A stretch of DNA of 64,000 nucleotides from Ephemerocybe angulata (lineage: Eukaryota; Basidiomycota; Agaricomycetes; Agaricales; Psathyrellaceae). Positions 32,353-41,586 of this stretch are shown here, piece after piece. Position 1 is the first letter of the stretch. The number at the start of each line of letters is the position of its first letter. Both the position numbers and the translations under genes were made by a program. The DNA lies in the NCBI GenBank assembly GCA_013368325.1, contig JAACJK010000109.1, positions 1,612,001 to 1,676,000 on the forward strand, given 5' to 3'. A model generated the notes under the pieces. The model worked only from the letters and a program-made list of their open reading frames with translations, was not told the origin of the DNA and ran no database searches.

Positions 32353-32621
32353 CTTCTCAATAACGCTTTGCGCTACCTCGTTGACCTTTCCGAGTAGCCT
32401 GAATCGGGCAATGCAACCGTAAAGTTCTCCCCATTCTTCCCGTGGTCGACACCGGTGTATGCCTTCTCGAGGTTGAGCCCGCACGCGTCAGAGAGTAGCT
32501 GAGCAATGGCAATGCGAAACGAGTCAAGCACCAAGCAGAAGAGTCTCTCTCGGGTACATTTGGAGGGTGAAGGGAGGCTGAACGACAACGGGTATGTCAT
32601 CAGGAGTTCTGTAGTCGCCAT
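32353..32621 (-). pseudogene. Captured N-terminal fragment of arginyl-tRNA synthetase
   Basis: The minus strand reads IAQLLSDACGLNLEKAYTGV, DHGKNGENFTVALP, then after a one-base loss RFRLLGKVNEVAQSVIEK up to a GTGCGT splice donor. This matches the N-terminal additional domain of fungal cytosolic arginyl-tRNA synthetase (GVDYGKKG.DFTVALPRFRL). The catalytic domain is absent. The single-base frameshift and the truncation at an intron boundary show a dead genomic fragment inside the 7.4-kb insert. Confidence 0.65.
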
Positions 32622-34522
32622 TCAGTATCTCGTTGCGCGGAATAACTCAGGGAAGGCCTTGTTACGCACCAGTACGTGAGGAGACTGTGGCATGTGAAAA
32701 AAACTGGCCTTCTTCTAAGTCACCATTAATTCATGGCACGCTGGGGCGTGGTGGTACGAGCGTCGAGGACAGGCGGGCCCGGACAGGAAGTTGTGCGTGG
32801 CACAAATCACAATGTCACATGGCTCAGAAATGTCCGAGACGCCGCATATGCCGGACCCCCGAAATTGCGGATTGACGATCTACTCGACCTAACGTTCGAG
32901 CCTCCAGCCCTCACTAGCCAGCACCACCATGATGCCGTCGCTCGGATTTTTGGACGAGAGGTAAGCCTTTCGCCCCTGCACAGTCTCACAACCAGCATCA
33001 TCACTGATGCTGTTGCAGGGGTGAAGCGGGGCGTGCTGGTGCGGTGTTTTGAAGCTCGGCATCGAGGTGGGCGCCAGTTTCTCATCGCGTGCACTGCTCT
33101 CTCGATCGAATATCCACCTCCTGGCTTCCCGATTTCTGCAATCTTGGCGTCAAGTGCGTCTGCGTGCCTCGCTCTGCACGCCCCGTGTCTCATTAACCCA
33201 AAATATCCCTTACCTTTCTTCGGCCGTACACCCAAATTTCGCGTCGAAGGCGTCGTCGTCCCCTGGCCCTGCGTGTCGATGTTGCGTTGTTCGTAGCGCT
33301 CTGTGGTGGTTGGTGGCGATGCGAGGAGCATGGGGTGCCGTGTGTCGAGCCTTCGATAGGTGTAAGGTGAGTACCGCGTCGCTTTACTTGATGATGCAAA
33401 CGAGACTGACCTTTTGACTTGCGCCTTAGCTTCAAGGAGTCCGTGCGTGTGGCAGCCTGGCGTTGCGACGCCGGGGCTATGTGCGTGTGGGCTGGAGTTA
33501 CGATTGACTATTCGATTGTGAGTGTGCCATTGAGTATCTGGGGAGCGGTAAACTCACCTTGTGCACCCGCACGTCTCGTCGGCCACGGTACTATGTGCAA
33601 TTCCGGGTCTAGTCTAAGGGCCGCGTCGGATCTCGTCGGTCTTGGGGGGTTTGATTTTGCGTGAGGCGACTGAATGCTGCGTTTGTAAGGGAATTGGTGA
33701 GGTTTGGAGCGAAGTGAGGGGTGTATGATCGTTGTAGGGGGTGGAGTGTTGACTTTTCGAGGTCAGAAGATTCGTGTATTGTGAGTATTGCGTCGTTTCG
33801 ACTGAATCGGGAGTGTGACTGACCTTGGATTCCACCCAGCTTTGCAGTCGTGTTCACGCCTCCATCCAGTCTCGCGTGCCGAGCTATGCGAGCGTAGACT
33901 TGGGGTGCGGGTGGGGCTTCGCTTGGATGCAAAAGGTGAGTATATCGCAGTCGAAATGTATTATTCAACTCACTCAGGACCCTGTGCAGGCCTTTCTCGC
34001 ACAGCAGCGGCCCATTTCGCCCATTCCCACTGCGTGCAATCGTTGCTGGTGCTGCGGGTGATCAAGCCTGGGTAATGCGAATACTGCATTGAACGACGTC
34101 TAGTGCTGCGATGGTGGATGTGAGCGGCGCGGTGAAAGAGTGGAAAGACAGCTACTGACCTCTGCCAAGTGCCAGAAAACGCGCCCAGCTCAAGCCAAAA
34201 CGCGCAAAGGAGGGACGTCCCAAACGCCTCTTTCAGCAAATCAGCGGCCTTGGGAGGTTTTCGACGCTGGCCCGGCAGCCAATGGGAGACGTCGGGAGGT
34301 GTCGAGAGGGGCGGGGACTAGGATCAAGAGAGCGATGATGATGCAACGCTAGGGCTAAATTAGACGCGGCGAAGTCCGAATGTGTGCTTTGCATCGTCTC
34401 TCTCTGCAATGGTCTCCGCCAGTACACACACTCTCACTGCTCGCCTCCATGGCCCACCCATCCTTTCTTCCTTTTCCCCACCATCCCCCTGTCCACAGCG
34501 ATATCGGGCGCGCACCGCCACC

Positions 34523-35710
34523 ATGATCCCGTCGAGTAATCTCCTGCTCGTCGCGGCCTCCGTCGTCTTCACTATCTTTCTCTTGCGCGCGATCTACGAC
34601 CTGTTTCTCTCACCACCGAGCGCAATCCCAGGGCCTTGGTATGCAGCAGTCTCCAACATATGGATCAAGTATCACGTCCTTAGGCTTCGACAGTGCAAAT
34701 GGTGCAGCAGCTCTTCGAAATATACGGGCCCGTAGTGAGGATTTGGCTAACAAAGTCGCGTTCTGCGATCTCTCGAGTATGCGGAATGTCTACTCTGTGT
34801 ACAAGTTCGATAAGAGCACATACTACAAGAGCCTTCTCATGTACGTGTTTCCTCGCCTCGCTCTGCGTGGTATCAGTGGTTTACCTAGAGGATTTCGCAG
34901 AAACGAAAGCGACCAAGCGTGAGTACGGTCCCTTCTCATCCCATACGCAACTCTGAACCAGCTGTAGTACGACCGCATTAGACCATGCTAGCCATTCTAT
35001 TCGACGCAAGAGCTACATGTCGCACTACAGCTCCAGCAACGTTGCCAAGTTTCAACCCGAAATGCACGAGACGACCCTCGAACTCGCCGCGGTACGCAGT
35101 CTCCTTTCCCGCGTGATTTGGAACTGACCTTCACTCAGTTCCTCGAGAGTACAGCTGGAAACGCCTCGCTCGAATGCCTGGCCATGTTCTGCAATCTCAT
35201 GGTGGGTGGAGGGAGAAGATGCCATCTTCTCCCTCTTTGGTTATCGCCTCGGAGCAATGGGAAAGTGGATACAGGGAGTGGAGGACCCTCTCTCCACGGC
35301 GATAAACAATTTCCAAAAGCGTGGCATTTTAGTATGAGATTTATCACTTCATTTCAATCGTGCTCAGCCGTTGTTACAGCGCAGCGTGGTCCCCACCTGG
35401 GCATGGAACTTGGTGTGTCGAGTGCCCAGCAACTGATGGTGGCAGCTGTGCGACTCGGATAAGATAATGGCCGAAGTAAGTCATGTGCCTCTCTGAGAGA
35501 ACACTTCTGACTGTCTGAAGTTCGTTAGTGGACGCGTATATGAAACGCGAGCCCAGATGAACACGGGTGACTTCACTCCGATTTCAGAAGGTAAACACAA
35601 TTCTGATGGTTTTTGTGTATTATAGCTTTAGGAGTTCAGCTCAAGGTACGAGGCAGAGACATTGAGGAATCCTAATAAGACGGACATTGCAGATGTTATC
35701 GTATATGTGT
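34523..35710 (+). pseudogene. Captured 5' fragment of a cytochrome P450 gene
   Basis: The fragment begins with an ATG in good context, a membrane anchor (NLLLVAASVVFTIFLLRAIY) and the proline-rich hinge PPSAIPGPWYAAVSN, then MVQQLFEIYGPVVRI, NKVAFCDLSSMRNVYSVYKF, LDHASHSIRRKSYMSHYSSS, FLESTAGNASLECLAMFCNL and DAIFSLFGYRLGAMGKW. Introns with canonical ends are still visible (for example GTACGCAG near 35091 and CTGTAG near 34968). At least three lesions break it: one-base shifts after RLRQCK and near RIWLT, and a 13-base gain before DAIFSL; further stops follow near 35330. The I-helix, ExxR and heme-binding cysteine loop are absent. Confidence 0.75.
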
Positions 35711-36948
35711 TCGACTCCAGCGAACTTCTTTCGCAGCAATATAGCCTAGATCATATGCCAACCCCTCTTTGTGGCAACAAAGTCTGACCTGAACCTAGCA
35801 ATGCAGGTGGGTGATGAGCAAGGCGCCAGGACGTGTGGAGAGATGTGCAGATTCTGCTGGTGGCCGATGGTGAACACGAAATATTTTTGCTTCCTGGGAA
35901 CACAAGTTATTGAATGGGACTGTTCCCAGAGGGTGCTAGCAAGAGCATGATAGTTACTTCCCTGGTCAAGGAGTCCTTCGTGCCCCATGTACATCTGTAC
36001 CTTCCTATATTCCTCAAAGAACAGAATTTAAAGCTCATGCCAGGCCCCAATCCAGGTGCAGCACCTTGAACACAGTCCACAACTGAAGAACTTGAGCTAG
36101 AAACTATGGCACCTCCAGAACCTCATGGGTGATAAGCCGCGATATGTACTGATATTAGATCTAAGATAACATGAAGTCCAAACATGAATTTAAGGCACTC
36201 AGAGACTCTCCAAATGCATGGGTGATAAGCTCGACAAAGGGCAGTGAGTAGCACCTCTAGTTATCTCCAAAACCCTCAGCCTTCAGGAGTCAGAGCATCA
36301 TTGTCCGAAACGGACTCGTAATTGCCAGGCGATAGCTCTGGCCACGGCACAAGTAAAGTTATAGACGCACCATGGCCCCAGCGATCACGCGCGAGTAGAG
36401 TAAACAGACTCATGTTTTCGTAATGAGTGGTGTTGTGGGTAGCATCGATTCCGGCAAAGCGGCTCCCATGTTTTTGCCAAAACTCTTGTTGATACCGGGT
36501 CTGGATAATGAGAATAAATGTGTCCTTCCGGACACCTGGTGCTTCGCCAGCTGTCTCCCCACTCCTCTTCAAATACACATAGTGGCCTTGCTTTCAGAGT
36601 TCATCAACCCACTTCAATACCGATGGGCCATCATGCTGCGCCAAGCGAATGGTTTCCTGTTCGATCATTTTCTCAACCCAGCGCACATCTGCGCGAGAAA
36701 TGAATTCTGCTCGAGTTACTGTCTCAGGATTAGAATCCTGCAAAGTCTCTTCATCGTAAGAGCGTCCACGGACGTGTTCAAGCTGTGCAATAAGTTAATA
36801 TCAAATCTGCCGTCAACTTGAAGAAAACGAGCACGGCGTACCACTTTCATGGGCTCAATTCCCATCCGAAGCATCCCTTCAATTTGCTGACGTGACTTCT
36901 CTGATATCCGAGCAAAACGAGCATTAACAGCACCCAGGTCATGACTAT

Positions 36949-36957
36949 GTTCAGGCG

Positions 36958-36960
<3 letters not shown>
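36949..36960. repeat. LINE target-site duplication, left copy
   Basis: GTTCAGGCGCAT, directly before the poly(T) run; repeated at 43518-43529. Confidence 0.85.
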
Positions 36961-36991
<31 letters not shown>

Positions 36992-37558
36992 ATATCATTG
37001 TTTAAAGACCACGGGGAGTACCCCATGTTGGTCTGTGTCTAGTGTCGTACATAATAGTACCTATAATCGTAACGGGCCCCAATGCCCTATTAAGTGCCGC
37101 CTCCCGTTCAGCCCGTGTGACGGACTACTAAAGTCCCCCACACGTCCGGCAAAGGAACACCGTTTGAACGAGCAGGTCGTGGTGGGATGGCATGTCTTCT
37201 CGCTGCGCGGTCGGATGCGGCCGCGCTACCGTTCGTGCACCCAATCGTCACCTCCGTGGAGGCAACGAAGTGCTTGTCCGACCAACCACCTAGGTGGGGC
37301 AAGACGCGGAGCGGGTGAGTTATTAGTTGGGGTTTGAATGTATGGTAAAGGTAGGGTTGAAGTGATGTAAAAGTGGCACGAAGCCTGGGCAAAGAGTAGG
37401 ATGGAGTGTAAACTACAAGTAAGGAGAGATGAAGGGGAATATATGTGCACGGTTAAAGAATATTGAACGAGTGATTATAGGGGGGTTATGGTATCATAAG
37501 GGAAGATTAGGGTGGGGGATTTAGACAAATGGGAGGGGGTGGAGGGGGGGGGAGGGGA

Positions 37559-37581
37559 GGGCGGGGCGGAACGCCCCGCCC
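37559..37581 (-). other. Perfect GC hairpin at the ORF2 end of the LINE 3' UTR
   Basis: GGGCGGGGCG and its exact complement are separated by a 3-nt loop, giving a 10-bp all-GC stem 34 nt after the ORF2 stop codon. It would form in the LINE RNA. Confidence 0.6.
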
Positions 37582-37614
37582 TTCCCTTTCCTTCTCTTCT
37601 GTGCTTGACTGCCA

Positions 37615-40600
37615 TTATGTTTGGATTGGTCGTTGGGGTGCGTTGGTCTTCAACCGACCTGTACTTGCCATGTACGTTGCTAAGGCCTTGAGGTCGCTTT
37701 TGCTCTTCATGACCTTCTTCATGTCATGTCGTCTCTCGCCGAGCTCTTCGTGTAGTTGCCTCCGTTGCTCGTGGTAGGCTGGGCATTCGTTGAGGAAGTG
37801 TGCGATGGTCTCTCGTCTGTAGCCCCTACACTTTTGACATTTGTTAGTAGTGGATAGATCTCTGGTGTGAAGATACTCGTTTAGTGGGAGGTGACGTGTC
37901 CTGAGTTGTATGAGTAGTGACGCTTGGTATCGGGGGAGTTTGGACGTGAGTTCTCGAAAGGTCTTGCATGGGACCTCGGTGTCGTACTCGTCGAGTACTT
38001 TCGCTCTTGGCGAGGCGCGCCATTGGGTCGTCCAGGAGTCCTTCATGGCTCGTTTCATCCCTTGTTGTAAGGCCGACTTGCTGATCGGTAGCGCCTCACG
38101 TCGTAGTCGGTTTGGCAGCTGGGACCATTCTGAGGACTTGCCGGCTGCGGCTGCTTTCGCCTCCTCGTCGATCGCCTCGTTCTTGCTAACTTCGCTGTGG
38201 GCGGAGATCCATTTCATGGTGAAGCACGGGGCGGTCCCGATGGGTCTGTTTGGGGTGTCAGCTATCTCGTCTGCTAATTTTAGGAATGCTTCTCTGAGGT
38301 ATTGTCCCGTCGCCGGTCGAGGGTTGCGGACCGATTTGATCACACTTTGGTTGTCGATGTAAAGGCTGACTGGGACCAGCCCTATGACCTCCTTCGCTAT
38401 GGTGCTGATCAGCCATAGGGCGAGGAGGGCGCCTACCCACTCGGCCTCGTAGGTCGAGTGTTCCTCTTTCGAGCCAATGTGGAGGTGGATGGTCTTCATG
38501 GGCCTGGTGTCGGTCCCTCGGTATAACGATGCAGCCGCCCCTATTTTGCCGTCGATGCCCGACCCGTCACAGTATACCTTGATGGGTGCGTCGTCGTTGC
38601 GCTCGTGTTCGATTGAGAGCTCTCGGTCCGGTTCAATCAGAGTGTCGAAGGTTTTGGGAGCATCTGGCGAGCGGCCGGACGGGGCGATGGTTTCGACTGT
38701 CCTTGGGTCGATACGGTATCTGCGCGCCATTGTGTCGATGGGTGTGGGGTGTTCCCGTCTTTCCTCTCTCTCGCAGTAGGCGTTGATAGCCTTGGGCCCT
38801 AGGATGTGAGTTTCCGGAAGAGTGCAAAGACGGACATACGCTCTCTTATGTACAGTCTCGAGCAAGATGTCCATTGGAGTGATTCCTGCGTGTACGTCGA
38901 GGGCATCGTAGGCCGTTGATTTGAGCGCCCCAGTGATTGCGACTGCCGCCGTCTTTTGGATCCTGCGGAGTTGGGTGAGTGCTCTTACCGATCCTATCGC
39001 TCGCTTCCCTCCCTCGTTCACTTGGGGAGGGGTGTACCACACGTCGGCTGCATAGGTTATCTGGGGGATGCCGACTGACTTGTAAAGATGACGCATGACC
39101 GTTGAGTTGATGCCCGAGTTGGTCTTCGCCAGGCGTCTGAAGAGGTTCACCCAATACGTGGCTTTCTCGATCACCCGATCGACTTGAGCGTTCCAGCGAA
39201 GTTCGGGGTCGATGATAACGCCTAGGTATTTGTACTTTTCCGCGACAGCGATACGAACACCTTGCACTGTGAGCCTGGGCGCCGTTTTCCTCATTAGCTT
39301 GTTGGGCTTGTTGGGGTCTTTACGTCTAGAAAAATGCATCAGCGCGACTTTTGACATTTCGAATCTCGAGTTATGAGTCCGGGACCAATCGTTTGCGCCG
39401 CCCTCCCTTGTCATCATGTTTTTGAGCATCCTAGTCGTGTCCTTGAACGTTTTCCCCTCTGCGATTAGGATGGCGTCATCGACGTAGCCTATGGTGCGTT
39501 CGTCCATGTCCTGCGTGATCTCGAGTAGGTCAGCGTTGTATATGATGTAGATTATCATGGAGAGGGGGCATCCTTGTCCTATTCCGTTGTCGATTGACTT
39601 GAAGTCCGACAGGTAGTCGTCAAACCGTAGTCTTGTGCGTCTGCCGTCTAGTAGTCGTTCGATCATTTGGATGTAGGGAGTTGGAACGCGCCTCTTTCGC
39701 AGGTTTTGTAGGACTTTCTCGGTGACTGCATTGGGGAACGCGCCTTCGACGTCGAGGAATAGGACAGATACGACCCTCTTGTGTCGCCAGGCAGTTTTGA
39801 TCCTGTCGACCAGGAAGTGGAGGGCGTCAGTTGTGGTGCGACCGGGGCGTCCTCCGAAGTGCGTGTGCGGAAATTCCCAGTTGGATTCCAGGAGCCGGGT
39901 GATGTCCTCCGCTACTATGGCCGATAGGAGTTTGCCAATGGTGGGGAGGAGAGCGATGGGGCGGTATGCCTTGGGGACCTCGTAGGATGGCTTGCCGGGT
40001 TTCCGTAGAACGCAGGTGATCGAGTCTTTCCAACCTTGATAGTATACGTTCAGCTCGAAGACTGCGGTATATATCGTTGCTAGGTGGGGGGAGAGACTGT
40101 TAGCGCATTTCTGAAGCACAACGTTGGGTATACCGTCGAGGCCTGGGGCCTTGTGCGGGGCGAGTTTGAGCATGTGCCTTCGGACCCTGTCGGGGCTGAT
40201 TGGGAGTGCGGCTTCTAGAGGAGGGTCATATTCCTCTTCTGGGATCGCGCTGGGTGGGGGCTTTGGTGGGAGGAACGCCTCCATGAGAATCTGTGCCTTC
40301 TCCTCGTTAGTCGTGACCAGTACTTCCCTACCATCGCGCATGGTTTTCATGGTGGGGATGCGGGACTTCCCGTCGCCTGGCGGGGACTTCATGTAGCCTC
40401 CAATGGTCGATAGATCTTCGATGCTGGCGTTGGTCAGGTATTCTTCCCAGTGTTCGTTCTTTGCCTTTATGATCTCTGTGGCGTAGTCGACAAGGTGTTG
40501 TTTGAGCTCGGCGTGAATGGGGTGGTCCGGCAGGGCTCTGTAGCGTTTCGCGGATTCGCACATTTCGATCTTCTTGTCGCGCATTTCGCTAAGTTGGGCG

Positions 40601-41586
40601 TTCCACCATCTTCGGGCATATGGGGCTTTCTTCGCTAGGGGGACGGCATATTCGACGGCTTTCTGAATCTTCCCGATCAGGTCCTCGACTCTTTTGACGA
40701 AGGTGGCTTCGTCTGGGATAGGCTCGTCTGGTGGCTGGTCGGCGAGGAGGTCTTGGAGGTACTCTTCGAAGTGTGGCCAGTCGACCTCTTTGAAGTTGCG
40801 GATCGTCTCGACTGGGGCTAGGGTTAGTTCGGCGTTCAGTACTGTCTCGATGAAATAATGGTCTGTCTTGACTCCTCTCTCGTTGAGTACGTTGCACCTA
40901 ATTAGCATGTCAGCAGACTGGCGCGAGATGAATACATTGTCCAGCCTTGATTCGTTCCCCGAGGCGTTATGCTGAAGGGTGCGGACACCTTTCGGTAGGG
41001 CCATCTCCATATCCCAGTCGACCAGCAGGTCGATGAGGGTGTCGGCTTTCTCGAGTGCGTCCGCTGTGAAGAGGCGAGCGTCGTCTTCGTGATCCCACAT
41101 GGGGTGGTGTCGATTGAAGTCGCCAGCCCAAATAACGTGCTTGTTCTCTCCGTATGTGGCTGCTGCGTTGCGGTTAAGGTAGTTGTTGAGAGCGGTCGTT
41201 GTTCGGTCGTGAAGGCAGTCGTTGTAGATGTTGAATATGGAGAGCACTCCGAATTCCCCCTTGATCCGTACTGCTGTGAGGTCTGGGCAGTCGCCTACTA
41301 TGAGAGGATCCCATCCGTTAGTAGATAGGGCCTCATTTACCCATATTCCAGAACGAATCGTGTGCGTTTCTCGGACTGCGTCCGGGGGGTAAACCGCTTG
41401 AAACCCTCGTGGGGTTGCCGACTTCTTGTAGTAATTCTGGTGAAGTTCTTGGAGCAGGATGATGTCCCATTTCCTATGTAAATCGCTGTTAATCAGTTCA
41501 TAGTGAGTGGCCGGGGACTTAGCCATATTCAGCTGCAGTATCCGCAGCTTGTCTCTCGTCCGGGTTTCGTTGGTCGTGCTATTCAT
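37615..41586 (-). CDS. LINE ORF2: AP-type endonuclease, reverse transcriptase, RNase H
   Basis: An intact frame encodes 1323 aa. The endonuclease (about residues 10-250) shows ILQLNMAKS, IILLQELHQN, VIWAGDFNRHHPMWD and LDNVFIS ending GVKTDHYFIE. The reverse transcriptase (about 500-780) shows YRPIALLPTIGKLLSAIVAE, FGGRPGRTTTDALH, the FLDVEGAFPNA box, the NGIGQGCPLS loop and the catalytic GYVDDAIL. RNase H (about 1005-1140) shows VYCDGSG, YEAEWVGALLAL, LYIDNQSVI and KWISAHSEVSKNEAIDEEAK. A C-terminal Cys/His motif (CQKCRGYRRETIAHFLNEC) follows. The presence of RNase H plus AP endonuclease fits the Tad1/I groups. The ATG overlaps the ORF1 stop as ATGA, so translation probably depends on reinitiation after ORF1. 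Confidence 0.9.
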   Translation of the reverse strand: MNSTTNETRTRDKLRILQLNMAKSPATHYELINSDLHRKWDIILLQELHQNYYKKSATPRGFQAVYPPDAVRETHTIRSGIWVNEALSTNGWDPLIVGDCPDLTAVRIKGEFGVLSIFNIYNDCLHDRTTTALNNYLNRNAAATYGENKHVIWAGDFNRHHPMWDHEDDARLFTADALEKADTLIDLLVDWDMEMALPKGVRTLQHNASGNESRLDNVFISRQSADMLIRCNVLNERGVKTDHYFIETVLNAELTLAPVETIRNFKEVDWPHFEEYLQDLLADQPPDEPIPDEATFVKRVEDLIGKIQKAVEYAVPLAKKAPYARRWWNAQLSEMRDKKIEMCESAKRYRALPDHPIHAELKQHLVDYATEIIKAKNEHWEEYLTNASIEDLSTIGGYMKSPPGDGKSRIPTMKTMRDGREVLVTTNEEKAQILMEAFLPPKPPPSAIPEEEYDPPLEAALPISPDRVRRHMLKLAPHKAPGLDGIPNVVLQKCANSLSPHLATIYTAVFELNVYYQGWKDSITCVLRKPGKPSYEVPKAYRPIALLPTIGKLLSAIVAEDITRLLESNWEFPHTHFGGRPGRTTTDALHFLVDRIKTAWRHKRVVSVLFLDVEGAFPNAVTEKVLQNLRKRRVPTPYIQMIERLLDGRRTRLRFDDYLSDFKSIDNGIGQGCPLSMIIYIIYNADLLEITQDMDERTIGYVDDAILIAEGKTFKDTTRMLKNMMTREGGANDWSRTHNSRFEMSKVALMHFSRRKDPNKPNKLMRKTAPRLTVQGVRIAVAEKYKYLGVIIDPELRWNAQVDRVIEKATYWVNLFRRLAKTNSGINSTVMRHLYKSVGIPQITYAADVWYTPPQVNEGGKRAIGSVRALTQLRRIQKTAAVAITGALKSTAYDALDVHAGITPMDILLETVHKRAYVRLCTLPETHILGPKAINAYCEREERREHPTPIDTMARRYRIDPRTVETIAPSGRSPDAPKTFDTLIEPDRELSIEHERNDDAPIKVYCDGSGIDGKIGAAASLYRGTDTRPMKTIHLHIGSKEEHSTYEAEWVGALLALWLISTIAKEVIGLVPVSLYIDNQSVIKSVRNPRPATGQYLREAFLKLADEIADTPNRPIGTAPCFTMKWISAHSEVSKNEAIDEEAKAAAAGKSSEWSQLPNRLRREALPISKSALQQGMKRAMKDSWTTQWRASPRAKVLDEYDTEVPCKTFRELTSKLPRYQASLLIQLRTRHLPLNEYLHTRDLSTTNKCQKCRGYRRETIAHFLNECPAYHEQRRQLHEELGERRHDMKKVMKSKSDLKALATYMASTGRLKTNAPQRPIQT

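Larger units (their letters stand above)
28920..36321. mobile_element. 7.4-kb insertion with short inverted termini in the MULE intron
   Basis: The 14-bp sequence TTACGAGTCCGTTT at 28920-28933 has its exact complement at 36308-36321, both just inside intron 2 of the MULE transposase. Inside that, each end can fold into a small hairpin (CGAGTCCG with CGGATTCG on the left). If the flanking TA is a target duplication, the inserted DNA is 28923-36318. No transposase is seen inside. Contents are a gag-only LTR element, a piece of an arginyl-tRNA synthetase gene and a piece of a P450 gene. It could be a non-autonomous, gene-capturing transposon or a serial patchwork. Confidence 0.5.

Noticed and set aside
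28920..36321. Calling the inverted-terminus insert a specific transposon class (Tc1, hAT, KDZ)
   Set aside because: No transposase inside and no target duplication longer than TA could be shown, so the class is left open.
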